64,000 nt of DNA, from NCBI GenBank assembly GCA_963720695.1, contig CAVRGG010000001.1:1212633-1276632 (forward strand), in the 5' to 3' direction. Positions within the stretch are counted from its first letter, which is position 1. Each line of letters opens with the position of its first letter. Source of the stretch: UBA668 sp963720695. GTDB lineage: Bacteria > Actinomycetota > Acidimicrobiia > Acidimicrobiales > Ilumatobacteraceae. The translations under genes were made by a program, and so were the position numbers. Shown here piece by piece: positions 36,046 through 45,550 of the stretch. A model generated the notes under the pieces. The model was not told the origin of the DNA. It saw only the letters and a program-made list of their open reading frames with translations, and did no database searches.

Positions 36046-37206
36046 TCATCGGCGTCGATATTCCGACCGGTAACCAGCACCGGAACCGCCCATCGCGCCC
36101 TGCGCGCGGTAGCGCTCGGCGAGCCGCTTCACCGCCTCCCTGTCGAGCGACACGCCCAGACCCGCGTCCGTGGGCACCGCGAGCGTGCCGCCCCGAGGCA
36201 CGAACGGACCCTGCGACAACACGGTGTCGGCGGTGAACCGGAACAGCGCCTGGTGCGGTCGGATCATCGAGGGCTCCGCCGCAGTGAGGTGGAGGTACGC
36301 GGCGGTCATCACGCCGGCGTCACCGCTGTAGCACCAGAAGTCGACACCGAGGAGGTCGCAGGCGCGGAGAAAGTCCTGGCAGCGGCGGTATCCACCGAGT
36401 TCGGCGATGTCGACGCAGATGCCGTCGGGGACACCGGATCGGGCCGCACGGACCAGCGCCGCCTCGTGTGTCGAGAACGACACCGGCACGCCGTCGTCGC
36501 GCAACCGCTGGGTCTCGTCGAGTGAACGGCAGGGGTCTTCGAGCCATCCGATCCCGAGATCGGCGAGGCGATGACACACCTGGCGGGCGGTCGCCACCGT
36601 GTACGCGCCGTTCGCGTCGACACGTTGGACGGCGCCGGGGCCGAGCGCACCGACGAGGTCGCGCAACATGTTCATCTCCTCGTCGATCTCCAGCACGCCA
36701 AGTTTTCCCTCGAACCAGGGCGCTCCGAACTCGTCGGCCATCCGCACGCAACGATCGATGACGGCCGCCGGCGTCGACTCGAGGCCCTCGCGGAGTGCGA
36801 AGTACTCGGTGAACTCGACCTCGTCACGACACCGTCCACCGAGCAACTCCGACAGGGGCACGCCCGCTCGCTGGGCACGGATGTCGAAGATCGCCATCTC
36901 GATCGCACCGAACGCGCGCCGCTCGGCCGCTGGGTCGTCCCACAGACTGAAACCGGTCCGCACGACACACCGACGTTCGGCCTCGTTCAGGGCGTCGACG
37001 GCCAATCCGCGCAACCGGGCACCGAACTCGTGCACCATCGCGACCAGGTCGCCGTGCGGCGACTCGCCGAGCCCGACCACCCCGTCGCTGTCGGTGACCT
37101 CCACGATCGTCGTCGTGAAGCTGCCGAGCGATCCGAAGGAGAACCGATACGGCGCCACCATCGGCACGTTGACGGCCGTGGCCGTGACCGATGCGATCGT
37201 GCTCAT
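36046..37206 (-). CDS. enolase-superfamily enzyme (mandelate racemase/glucarate dehydratase-like), copy 1
   Basis: 386 residues with the capping domain plus modified TIM barrel of the enolase superfamily. Metal and acid/base positions appear as WFEGKLGV (Lys), RVDANGAY (Asp), GWLEDP (Glu) and SFSTHEA near the ends of successive strands. The C-terminal ADTVLSQG..VPTDAGLGV is usual for the mandelate racemase/glucarate dehydratase branch. It would abstract a proton alpha to a carboxylate for racemisation or dehydration. Its ATG overlaps the stop of the next enolase-superfamily gene (ATGA). Betaine epimerases such as HpbD belong to this superfamily, which suits the neighbouring methyltransferase genes, but the substrate is unproven. 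Confidence 0.78.
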   Translation of the reverse strand: MSTIASVTATAVNVPMVAPYRFSFGSLGSFTTTIVEVTDSDGVVGLGESPHGDLVAMVHEFGARLRGLAVDALNEAERRCVVRTGFSLWDDPAAERRAFGAIEMAIFDIRAQRAGVPLSELLGGRCRDEVEFTEYFALREGLESTPAAVIDRCVRMADEFGAPWFEGKLGVLEIDEEMNMLRDLVGALGPGAVQRVDANGAYTVATARQVCHRLADLGIGWLEDPCRSLDETQRLRDDGVPVSFSTHEAALVRAARSGVPDGICVDIAELGGYRRCQDFLRACDLLGVDFWCYSGDAGVMTAAYLHLTAAEPSMIRPHQALFRFTADTVLSQGPFVPRGGTLAVPTDAGLGVSLDREAVKRLAERYRAQGAMGGSGAGYRSEYRRR

Positions 37207-38348
37207 CGGAACGTCGCCTGCGCGCTCGCCGTGTCGTGCAGGATCTCTTCGTCGAGCCGGACACCGAGGCCCGGCGCGTCCGACAGCTCGATGCGGCCGC
37301 CGACCGCTCGGAGCGGCTCGGCGAGCGGGTAGTCGCGAGTCTCGACGGTCCACTCCGGAGGGTCGTACGGCCACTCCACCCACTGCGAGCCCGACTCCCC
37401 CACCGTGCCCGCCACGAGGTGCAGGTTGGCGAGCACCCCGATGCCGTTGCCCCACGTGTGCGCCGTGAACAGCTTGCCTGCCGACGCGACCTTGCGGGCG
37501 ATCGGCGCCAGACCGCTGATGCCTCGCGTGCAGGTGGCGTCGGGCTGGAACACGTCGAGACAGTCACGGTCGAGGAGCTCACGGAACTCGAAGGCCTCGC
37601 GCGTCATCTCACCGCCGGCGATCCTCATCGAGCCGATGCCGCGCACACGCCGAGCGAGCTCCGCCATTCCCGAATAGTCGCCGCGGTGCAGCGGCTCCTC
37701 CATCCAATAGACCTGCTCGGCCACCAGCCGCTGCGCCACCGTCCACGCTCGCTCGAGGTCCCATGGCTCCGCGGTGTCCCAGGGCATCCGCCAGCCCTGG
37801 TTGCAGTCCACCATCAGGGTCAGGCGGTCCCCCAACGCGTCGCGCACGGCGGCGAGCACGGCGAGGTCGTCCTCGACCGACGGCCGCCCGAAACGGAGCT
37901 TCATCGCATCGAAGCCCTCCTCGATCATCCGGTGCGCAACCTCGACCGTCGCCGCAGCCGAGCGATGCACGGCGGTGGATGCGTAGAGGCGGAGCCCGGG
38001 CGACGTGCCACCGAGCAGCCTCCACACCGGCTGTTCCTGGATCCTGCCGGCGAGGTCCCAGAGCGCCAGGTCGAGCGGCCACGGGCGACCCGCGTGGAAC
38101 TCGATGTTCGAGAGAAGGGCGGCGTGTCCGGCGAGGTCGAGCGGGTCGCGGCCGAGGAAGTGGCTCGCATGGTCCTCGAAGCCGTACATGACGTCGCCCG
38201 AACCGACCCCTTCGCGTCCGGACGAGTCACGGACTCGCACGATGGTGGCGGGGAACTTGGTCCGCGGGCGGGGGTCCCAGGAGGCGGGGAACGGCGGGTC
38301 CAGGGGGAGTTGGTGATGGGTGATCTCGATCGCCACGATCTCGCTCAT
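37203..38348 (-). CDS. enolase-superfamily enzyme (mandelate racemase-like), copy 2
   Basis: 381 residues. Catalytic landmarks are DAMKLRFG (Lys-Leu-Arg in place of KxK), MVDCNQGW (metal Asp), WMEEPLH (metal Glu), IAGGEM (metal Glu) and the late His in FTAHTWGNG, a layout of the mandelate racemase subgroup. It is only distantly like copy 1, so the pair did not arise by recent duplication. The ATG at 38348 has GAGG 5 nt upstream; the ATG at 38378 adds ten residues. It is the first gene of a two-gene operon diverging from the MttB-type gene across a 108-bp gap, which ties it to the methylamine/betaine island. Confidence 0.8.
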   Translation of the reverse strand: MSEIVAIEITHHQLPLDPPFPASWDPRPRTKFPATIVRVRDSSGREGVGSGDVMYGFEDHASHFLGRDPLDLAGHAALLSNIEFHAGRPWPLDLALWDLAGRIQEQPVWRLLGGTSPGLRLYASTAVHRSAAATVEVAHRMIEEGFDAMKLRFGRPSVEDDLAVLAAVRDALGDRLTLMVDCNQGWRMPWDTAEPWDLERAWTVAQRLVAEQVYWMEEPLHRGDYSGMAELARRVRGIGSMRIAGGEMTREAFEFRELLDRDCLDVFQPDATCTRGISGLAPIARKVASAGKLFTAHTWGNGIGVLANLHLVAGTVGESGSQWVEWPYDPPEWTVETRDYPLAEPLRAVGGRIELSDAPGLGVRLDEEILHDTASAQATFR

Positions 38349-38408
38349 CGGCGCCTCGACTCGTGTCGCATCATCCATTCCCCCACACGTCGCACCATCC
38401 GGAATTCT

Positions 38409-38424
38409 CGTGACAACCGTACAA
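38409..38424. promoter_or_regulatory. GTACG-type dyad between enolase-superfamily and MttB-type genes
   Basis: On the minus strand TTGTACGGTTGTCACG aligns with TGGTACGGTCGTACCA (48462-48477) at 11 of 16 positions, including the GTACGGT core. It lies in the divergent gap, where it could act on both operons. Confidence 0.35.
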
Positions 38425-38456
38425 GGAATCCCGACGGCGGTGTAGTGTCGCACGCC

Positions 38457-40040
38457 GTGAGTGACGTGCAGAGGGACGACGTTCAACCCGAGACCGCGCG
38501 AGGCGATCACGGCCGTCGGCGAGGACGAGACCGCAACGAAACACGCGGACCCCGACTGCCCGAGCAGATCCCCTATCGCCAGCCCTTCATGCGACTCAAT
38601 CACACCGAAGTCGTCTCCGCCGACGAGTTGGAGTCCATCCACGAGGCGTCGCTGACGATCCTGGAGCGCATCGGGATGGAGTTCATCGATCCCGAGGCGC
38701 GCAGCATCATGAGCGAGGCCGGTGCCGACGTCGACGAAGCCACCCATCGAGTCCGATTTCCCAAGGAATTGATCGAGACCTCCGTCGCCAAGGCACCCGC
38801 CGAGTACACCCTGCACAGCTGGAACCCCGCTCGCGACATCCGGGTCGGCGGCCGATGGATGGCGTTCGGCACCGTCGCCAGCACGCCTCATTACGTCGAC
38901 CGCAACGGCGTGCGCAAGGCGGGCGACCGCGAGGGTTTCCGAGACCTGCTCAAGCTGGCGCAGATGCTCGACATCATCCACTACGTGCCCGGGTACCCGG
39001 TGGAGCCGATCGATCTCCACGCGTCGATCCGGCACCTGGAAGCCACCTACGACGTCCTCACGATGACCGACAAGGGTCTGCACTGCTACAGCCTCGGCCG
39101 TCAGCGCAACCGTGACGCTCTGGAGATGGTGCGCATCGCCCGCGGCATCGATCACGCCACGCTCGATCGCGAGCCATCGGTGATGACGGTCGTCAACACG
39201 AACTCGCCGCTGCGGCTCGACATCCCGATGTCGCAGGGCATGATCGAGTTCGCCCAGCACAACCAGCCGGTCGTGGTCACACCGTTCACGCTCGCCGGTG
39301 CGATGGCGCCGATCACGCTCGCCGGTGCGCTCGCCCAGCAGAACGCCGAGGCGCTCGCCGGCATCTCGCTCGTGCAGATCGTCAACCCGGGCGCGCCGGT
39401 GATGTACGGCGGCTTCACCTCCAACGTCGACATGCAGTCCGGCGCACCCGCGTTCGGCACACCGGAGTACGTCCGCACGGCGATGATCGGTGGACAACTC
39501 GCTCGCCGCTACCAGGTGCCCTATCGCAGCTCCAACGTCTGCGCCGCGAACGCCCTCGACATGCAGGCCGCCTACGAGAGCGTGTTCTCGCTGTGGGGAG
39601 CGATCATGGGCGGGGTCAACTTCCTCATGCACGGCGCGGGATGGATGGAGGGCGGCCTGCACGCGAGCCTGGAGAAGATGCTGCTCGACGCCGACCTGCT
39701 GCAGATGGTCGCCAAGATGCTCGAACCGGTGGTGGTCGACGAGAGCACCCTCGCCATCGACACCATCGAGGAGGTCGGCCCCGGTGGCCACTTCTTCGGC
39801 ACGCAGCACACCCAGGACCGGTTCCGCGATGCGTTCTACCGGCCGATCCTGTCGGACTGGCGCAACTACGAGAGCTGGGAGGAGGCGGGCAGCCCCACGA
39901 CGGATCAGCGGGCCAAGCGCCTCGTCGGGCAGTACCTCGACGCGTACGAGCCACCGCCGATGGATCCCGCAGTGAAGGCGGAGCTGCGGGCATTCGTGGA
40001 CAGGCGGGTCGCCGAGGGCGGCGTCGCCACCGACTTCTGA
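38457..40040 (+). CDS. MttB-superfamily (non-pyrrolysine) methyltransferase, copy 1
   Basis: 527 residues of the trimethylamine methyltransferase superfamily with no in-frame amber codon, so it belongs to the non-Pyl group that includes glycine-betaine, proline-betaine and carnitine demethylating enzymes (MtgB, MtpB, MtcB). Landmarks are SADELESIHEASLTILERIG, the VASTPHYVD loop, YPVEPIDLHASIRHLEA, NTNSPLRLD and the C-terminal GPGGHFFGTQHTQDRFR. The GTG at 38457 is chosen because TAGTGT lies 8 nt before it and the Arg-rich N-terminus it adds is typical of the family; ATG at 38589 is the alternative. The cognate corrinoid protein is not present nearby. The demethylase-like FAD-GcvT gene follows after 41 bp. 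Confidence 0.85.
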   Translation: MSDVQRDDVQPETARGDHGRRRGRDRNETRGPRLPEQIPYRQPFMRLNHTEVVSADELESIHEASLTILERIGMEFIDPEARSIMSEAGADVDEATHRVRFPKELIETSVAKAPAEYTLHSWNPARDIRVGGRWMAFGTVASTPHYVDRNGVRKAGDREGFRDLLKLAQMLDIIHYVPGYPVEPIDLHASIRHLEATYDVLTMTDKGLHCYSLGRQRNRDALEMVRIARGIDHATLDREPSVMTVVNTNSPLRLDIPMSQGMIEFAQHNQPVVVTPFTLAGAMAPITLAGALAQQNAEALAGISLVQIVNPGAPVMYGGFTSNVDMQSGAPAFGTPEYVRTAMIGGQLARRYQVPYRSSNVCAANALDMQAAYESVFSLWGAIMGGVNFLMHGAGWMEGGLHASLEKMLLDADLLQMVAKMLEPVVVDESTLAIDTIEEVGPGGHFFGTQHTQDRFRDAFYRPILSDWRNYESWEEAGSPTTDQRAKRLVGQYLDAYEPPPMDPAVKAELRAFVDRRVAEGGVATDF

Positions 40041-40081
40041 GACATGACGAAAACTGCACGACGGAGAACAAGGGGTAGGCA

Positions 40082-42523
40082 ATGAAGTCATCGGCACAGG
40101 TCGTGGTGATCGGCGGAGGCGTGGTCGGGGCGAGCGTGCTCTACCACCTCACCAAAGAGGGATGGACCGACGTCGTGCTCCTCGAGCGCAAGCAGCTGAC
40201 CGCCGGGAGCACCTGGCACGCCGCGGGCGGGATGCACACCCTGAACGGCGACCCCAACGTGGCTCGCCTGCAGCAGTACACCGTGAATCTCTACAAGGAG
40301 ATCGAGGCCGAGAGCGGACAGAACTGCGGCATCCACCTGCCCGGCGGACTGCAGCTCGCGGACACTCCCGAACGGCTCGACTGGCTGCGCATGGCACAGG
40401 CGCGCGGTCGCTACCTCGGCATGCACATGGAGATCATCTCCATGAAGGAGGCCAAGGAGCTCAACCCGCTGCTGGAGGAGCGGTTCTTCGTCGGCGCTCT
40501 CTACGACGAGGACGAGGGCAGCGTCGATCCGTACGGCGTCACGCACGCCTATGCGATCTGTGCCCGCAATCGCGGCGCCGAGGTGTACACCGACACGTGG
40601 GCCACCGACCTGCGTCAACGCCCCGACGGCACGTGGGACGTCATCACCGACCGCGACCACACGATCCACGCCGAGCACGTCGTCAACGCCGGAGGACTGT
40701 GGGCCCGCGAGGTCGGCCGCATGGCCGGGCTCGAGCTGCCGGTGCTGGCGATGGAGCACCACTACCTGATGACCGAGCCGATGCCCGAGGTCATCGAGTA
40801 CAACAAGTCCCGCGGCCGCGAGCTCCCGCACATGATCGACTTCGCCGGGGAGATCTACGCCCGCCAGGAGGGCCAGAGCATCCTCCTCGGCACCTACGAG
40901 CAGGACAACCGGCCGTGGTCGCCGAAGGAGACGCCGTGGGACTTCGTGTTCCAGCTGCTCCCCCACGACCTCGATCGCATCGCTCCCGAGCTGGAGAAGG
41001 CGTTCGAGCACTTCCCGCTCGTCGGCAAGGCCGGCATCCAGAAGTTCGTCAACGGCCCGTTCACGTTCAGCCCGGACGGCAACCCGCTCGTCGGCCCGAT
41101 CAAGGGCATGAAGGGCATGTGGATGGCGAACGCCGTGATGGCCGGACTGTCGCAGGGCGGCGGTGTCGGACTGTCCCTGGCGCAGTGGATGGTCCACGGT
41201 GATCCCGGTGCCGACATCTGGGCGATGGACGTCGCCCGCTACGGCGACTACGCGACGCTCGAGTACACCAACGCCAAGGTGCGCGAGAACTACTCGCGGC
41301 GATTCCGCATCACGTTCCCCAACGAAGAACTGACCGCCGCACGCCCGCTGCACACGACGCCGATCTACGACCGCCTGACGGACCACAACGCCGTCTGGGG
41401 TGCCGGGTTCGGGCTGGAGCACCCGCTGTGGTTCCAGCGGCCGGGTCTGGAGCCGGTGGAGGACGTCACGTTCTACCGCTCGAACGCCTTCGACGCCGTG
41501 GGCGAGGAGAGCCGGGCCGTGCGCGAGCGGGTCGGCTTCAGCGAGGCGTCGAACTTCGCCAAGTACAAGGTCAGCGGACCCGGCACCGCCGAGTGGTTGC
41601 AGGGACTGTTCACCAACGCGCTCCCCAAGATCGGGCGCACCAACCTGACGGCGATGCTCAACCCGCAGGGCCGCATCGAAGGCGAGTTCTCCGTGTCCCG
41701 CATCGGCGAGGACGAGTTCTTCCTGTTCGGGTCGCAAGCGGCGGAAGTGCACCACCCGCGCTGGTTCCTCGCCCACCTGCCCGAGGGGAGCCCGATCCGT
41801 TTCGAGGTCCTGTCGCTGTCGATGGTCGGCCTCACCGTGGCCGGACCCCGCTCTCGCGAGGTGCTGCAGAAGCTCACCGACACGTCGCTGGCGGGCAAGG
41901 ACTTCCCGTTCATGGCGTTCCGGCGGGTGACCCTGGGCATGGCCCCGGTGTGGCTCTCGCGGATGACCTACACCGGTGACCTCGGCTACGAGATCTGGAT
42001 GGCACCCGAGCACCAGCGGACGCTCTTCGACCTCATCTGGGAGGCCGGGCGCGAGTTCGACATGCGCCTGTTCGGCTTCCGCGCGCTGATCACGATGCGC
42101 CTCGAGAAGAGCTTCGGCACCTGGTTCCGCGAGTTCCGCCCGATCTACACCCCGCTCGAAGCAGGCATGGACCGGGTCCTCAAGTTCGATCACGACTTCA
42201 TCGGCCGCGAGGCCGTCGAAGCCGAGATCGCGGCCGGCGGACCGACACGGAAGCTGGTGATGTTCGAGGTCGACGTCGACCCGGAGGCCCCGGCGGACGT
42301 CATCGGCGACGAGCCGGTCTGGCACGACGGCGAGGTCGTCGGCTGGATCACGTCCGGCGGCTATGCCCACTACAGCGGCGTGTCGCTCGCGCTCGGTTAC
42401 GTCCCGGCGTCGTTGGCCGACGCCGAGTCAGGTTTCGAGATCGAGATCATCGGCCGCCGACGTCCGGCGACGCTGCGCCACGAGCCCGTGCTGGACCCGT
42501 CGGGCTCTCGGATGCGGGCCTGA
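40082..42523 (+). CDS. dimethylglycine/sarcosine dehydrogenase-like FAD-GcvT protein
   Basis: 813 residues with the dimethylglycine dehydrogenase plan: FAD domain (VVVIGGGVVGASVLYHL at 7-23; the flavin-linking His46 in GSTWHAAGG), the FAO-type middle domain to about 430, then GcvT N- and C-domains for tetrahydrofolate. It should oxidise an N-methyl group, with the one-carbon unit captured as 5,10-methylene-THF. AAGGGG precedes the ATG. It lies directly after the MttB-type gene, which suggests sequential demethylation of one substrate, such as betaine then dimethylglycine. The fhs and folD genes downstream can process the methylene-THF. It is convergent with the ABC transporter operon, with ten bases between the stops. 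Confidence 0.88.
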   Translation: MKSSAQVVVIGGGVVGASVLYHLTKEGWTDVVLLERKQLTAGSTWHAAGGMHTLNGDPNVARLQQYTVNLYKEIEAESGQNCGIHLPGGLQLADTPERLDWLRMAQARGRYLGMHMEIISMKEAKELNPLLEERFFVGALYDEDEGSVDPYGVTHAYAICARNRGAEVYTDTWATDLRQRPDGTWDVITDRDHTIHAEHVVNAGGLWAREVGRMAGLELPVLAMEHHYLMTEPMPEVIEYNKSRGRELPHMIDFAGEIYARQEGQSILLGTYEQDNRPWSPKETPWDFVFQLLPHDLDRIAPELEKAFEHFPLVGKAGIQKFVNGPFTFSPDGNPLVGPIKGMKGMWMANAVMAGLSQGGGVGLSLAQWMVHGDPGADIWAMDVARYGDYATLEYTNAKVRENYSRRFRITFPNEELTAARPLHTTPIYDRLTDHNAVWGAGFGLEHPLWFQRPGLEPVEDVTFYRSNAFDAVGEESRAVRERVGFSEASNFAKYKVSGPGTAEWLQGLFTNALPKIGRTNLTAMLNPQGRIEGEFSVSRIGEDEFFLFGSQAAEVHHPRWFLAHLPEGSPIRFEVLSLSMVGLTVAGPRSREVLQKLTDTSLAGKDFPFMAFRRVTLGMAPVWLSRMTYTGDLGYEIWMAPEHQRTLFDLIWEAGREFDMRLFGFRALITMRLEKSFGTWFREFRPIYTPLEAGMDRVLKFDHDFIGREAVEAEIAAGGPTRKLVMFEVDVDPEAPADVIGDEPVWHDGEVVGWITSGGYAHYSGVSLALGYVPASLADAESGFEIEIIGRRRPATLRHEPVLDPSGSRMRA

Positions 42524-42533
42524 GCGACCGCGC

Positions 42534-44591
42534 TCAGCCGGGCGACGGCTTGCCCTGCAGCACCGCCAGCTCGGCGATCGGGATGTGGCAGCGCATCGCG
42601 TGACCGGGCGAGACCTCGAGCAGCGGCGGCTCGGTGACCTCACACAGCCCCTCGATCACTCGCGGGCACCGAGGGTGGAACACACACCCTGACGGAGGGT
42701 TGGCCGGCGACGGGATCTCGCCCTCGAGGCGGATGCGCGTGACCGTCTCCCCGTCGACGTTGGGAATCGCCGAGAGCAGCGCCTCGGTGTAGGGGTGGTG
42801 CGGACCGTTGAAGACCTCGTCGGTCTCACCCACCTCCTGGATGCGCCCGAGATACATCACCGCGATGCGGTCGGCGAGATAGCGGACCACGCCCATGTCG
42901 TGCGTGATGAACACGTAGCTCGTGCGCTGCTGGGCCTGGAGGTCGGCGAGCAGGTTGAGGATCGCCGACTGCACCGACACGTCGAGCGCGCTCGTGGGCT
43001 CGTCGCAGACGACGATGCGCGGGTCGCCGGCGAAGGCGCGGGCGATCGCGACACGCTGCTTGAGACCACCCGAGAGCTGGCGCGGCTTGAGGTCGAGGTG
43101 CCGGGGCGTGAGCCGCAGGTGCGCGGCGAGCGCCTCGACGCGATCGTTGGCCTCTTTGCCCTTCACCCCGGTGAGCTTCTCGACGCTGCGCATGAGGATC
43201 CGCCTCACCGACCAGCTGCGGTTGAGCGCCGAGTCGGGGTTCTGGAACACCATCTGCATCGCCCGCTTGTCGTCGGTGGAACGGTCCGAGGTGGAGCCCG
43301 AGACCTCCTTGCCGTCGAGTGCGACCGAGCCGCCGGAGTCGGCGGACTCGATGCCGAGGATCGTCTTGGCCAGCGTCGACTTGCCCGAGCCTGATTCACC
43401 GACGATGCCGAGCGTCTCGCCTTCGCCGAGTTGCAGGTTGACGCCGACCAGCGCGGGAACGTCGTTGTTGCGCTGGCGGAACGTCTTGGAGACGTGGGTG
43501 AGCTCGAGCACGTCGGGGTTGTCCTCCGACGAGGCCATGATCGTGATCGGCACCTCGGGCACCGCCTCGATGATCAGCTGCAGACGATCGGTGTGGTGGC
43601 AGCGGGTGAACCGGTTGCCACCGACGCCGATGGGCACCACCGGCGGCTCGACGGTGCGGCACAGATCGTCGGCGAGCGGGCAGCGATCGACGTACACGCA
43701 CGTGGGCAGGTTGGTGCCGATGAGCGGCAGCAGTCCCGGGATGGTGGCCAGTGCCCGATCGGTCTTGCGGACGCCGTGGCGCGGGAGCGAACGCAGCAGG
43801 CCGATGGTGTAGGGGTGCTGGGGATCGTCGAAGACCTCGGCGCTCGGCCCCTCCTCGACGATCCGACCGGCGTACATCACCCCGACTCGATCGCACAACG
43901 AGCGAATGATGCCCAGGTTGTGGGCGATCATCAGCACCGCGGCGTCGGTCTCCTGGCGCAGCGTGCGCACCAGGTCGAGCACCTCTGCCTCGACGGTGGC
44001 GTCGAGTCCCGTGGTGGGTTCGTCGAGCACGAGCAGCTTCGGGTCGCAGGCCAACGCCATCGCGATGACGACGCGCTGCTGCATGCCTCCCGACAGCTGG
44101 AAGGGGTAGCGGTCCATCACCCGAATGGGATCGGCGATGCGCACCCTGTCCAGGGCCTTCAGGGCGCTCGCTTCGGCCTCGGCCTTGGATTGTCCGAGCA
44201 GGGTGAAGCTCTCGATCAGCTGGCGGCCCACCTTCAGCGTCGGGTTCATCGCCTGGGCCGGGTCCTGGTAGACCATCGACGCTTCGGTCGCGCGGAACTG
44301 CTGCAGTTCCTTCGTGGACATCCCGGTGACGTCGTCGCCGGCGACGAGCACCCGCCCGCCGACGATCTTGCCGTTGCGCGGCAGGTACCGAAGGGCTGCG
44401 TACGCAGTGGTGGACTTGCCACAGCCGGACTCGCCCACCAGGCCGTACGCCTCGCCGGGCGCGACCGAGAACGACACGCCGCGCAGCACGGCCCGATCGA
44501 TCCCGCGCACGGTGTACACGACTTCGAGGTTCTCCACCGAGAGGGCGGCGGCCGTGTCGGGCATCGTGGGACGGGCGGCTGTCTCGGTCAT
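42534..44591 (-). CDS. fused ABC ATPase (OppD-OppF type)
   Basis: 685 residues holding two complete ATPase domains that are usually separate proteins. Domain 1 (about 15-270) has Walker A GLVGESGCGKST, signature LSGGMQQRV and Walker B LLVLDEPTTGLD. Domain 2 (about 355-600) has GIVGESGSGKST, LSGGLKQRV and IVVCDEPTSALD. Each is followed by the oligopeptide-type Cys-rich C-terminus (CVYVDRCPLADDLC and CVFHPRCPRVIEGLC). It powers the family-5 importer encoded upstream; its ATG overlaps the permease stop (ATGA). Confidence 0.92.
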   Translation of the reverse strand: MTETAARPTMPDTAAALSVENLEVVYTVRGIDRAVLRGVSFSVAPGEAYGLVGESGCGKSTTAYAALRYLPRNGKIVGGRVLVAGDDVTGMSTKELQQFRATEASMVYQDPAQAMNPTLKVGRQLIESFTLLGQSKAEAEASALKALDRVRIADPIRVMDRYPFQLSGGMQQRVVIAMALACDPKLLVLDEPTTGLDATVEAEVLDLVRTLRQETDAAVLMIAHNLGIIRSLCDRVGVMYAGRIVEEGPSAEVFDDPQHPYTIGLLRSLPRHGVRKTDRALATIPGLLPLIGTNLPTCVYVDRCPLADDLCRTVEPPVVPIGVGGNRFTRCHHTDRLQLIIEAVPEVPITIMASSEDNPDVLELTHVSKTFRQRNNDVPALVGVNLQLGEGETLGIVGESGSGKSTLAKTILGIESADSGGSVALDGKEVSGSTSDRSTDDKRAMQMVFQNPDSALNRSWSVRRILMRSVEKLTGVKGKEANDRVEALAAHLRLTPRHLDLKPRQLSGGLKQRVAIARAFAGDPRIVVCDEPTSALDVSVQSAILNLLADLQAQQRTSYVFITHDMGVVRYLADRIAVMYLGRIQEVGETDEVFNGPHHPYTEALLSAIPNVDGETVTRIRLEGEIPSPANPPSGCVFHPRCPRVIEGLCEVTEPPLLEVSPGHAMRCHIPIAELAVLQGKPSPG

Positions 44592-45550
44592 GAGTCCTCC
44601 AACACCGACTGGACCGAGTCGGCGATCAGGTTCACGGCGATCACCAGGCTGGCGATGGCGAGTGCGGGGAAGAAGGTGGTCCACCAGATGCCGGCGCTGA
44701 TCACTCGATAACCGTCGCTCACCTGGGCACCCCAGTCCGGTGACGGTGGCGGCGGGCCGGCGCCGAGGAACGAGAGCGTGGCGATGGTGAAGACCGCGTA
44801 ACCGATGCGGACGGTCAACTCGACGATGATCGGACCCGACACGTTGGGGAGGATCTCGCGGAACATCACGAACATCGAGTTCTCGCCTCGTAGTCGCGCG
44901 GACGTGACGTAGTCGAGGTCGCGTTCGGCGAGCACGGCGGATCGCACCGTCCGGGCGACCACCGGGGTGAACAGGGCGGAGACGACACCGACCACCACCC
45001 AGGTCGAGTTGCCCAGCGTGGTGATGGCGAGCAGGGCGATGAGCACGACCGGCAGTGCGAGGAACGCCTCGACGATGCGGCTGAGGACGTTGTCGATCCA
45101 CCCGCCGACATAGCCCATGAGCAGGCCGATGATCACGCCGAAGACCACTCCGAGCAACGCCGCGAGGGGCGCCACCTTGAGGACGTCGCGGGCGCCTGCC
45201 ATCACACGCGACAGCACGTCGCGACCGGTCTGGTCGGTCCCGAACGGGAAGTCGCCACGGGGCGACAGGTGCGGCGTGGAACGGAAGTCGAGGGGGTCGT
45301 GGGGCGTGATCCGATCGCCGAGCACGGCGCAGACCACCCAGGTCCACAGGATGAGGTTGCCGACGATGAATGCGGGGCGGCGACGGATCAGCCGCCAGTT
45401 CTCCCGGCGCGCCTGCTTGCGCTCGCTCGCCACCGAGGACGGCAACACGTCGCGCTCGGTGGCCGGGACGAGCATGTCGGCGCCGGGGGTGGAGACGACC
45501 TCCATCGCGGGCGGGGCGAATTCTTGTTCGTCGGTCGTTTCGTCGTTCAT
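44588..45550 (-). CDS. ABC permease, DppC/OppC type
   Basis: 320 residues with a long cytosolic N-terminus and six transmembrane helices. The family block FGTDQTGRDVLSRVMAGAR precedes the core, and the EAA loop that docks the ATPase is near ARLRGENSMFVMFREILPN. It pairs with the adjacent DppB-type permease in the inner membrane. Both ends overlap neighbours by 4 bp (ATGA), showing strict coupling with the other permease and the fused ATPase. Confidence 0.92.
   Translation of the reverse strand: MNDETTDEQEFAPPAMEVVSTPGADMLVPATERDVLPSSVASERKQARRENWRLIRRRPAFIVGNLILWTWVVCAVLGDRITPHDPLDFRSTPHLSPRGDFPFGTDQTGRDVLSRVMAGARDVLKVAPLAALLGVVFGVIIGLLMGYVGGWIDNVLSRIVEAFLALPVVLIALLAITTLGNSTWVVVGVVSALFTPVVARTVRSAVLAERDLDYVTSARLRGENSMFVMFREILPNVSGPIIVELTVRIGYAVFTIATLSFLGAGPPPPSPDWGAQVSDGYRVISAGIWWTTFFPALAIASLVIAVNLIADSVQSVLEDS

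Noticed and set aside
40088..42370. Very long open frame antisense to the FAD-GcvT gene (and similar ones antisense to mttB copy 1 and hutH)
   Set aside because: High third-position GC leaves stops rare on the other strand. The translation is low-complexity Arg/Ala/Val/His with no domain, while the sense strand encodes a complete recognisable enzyme.
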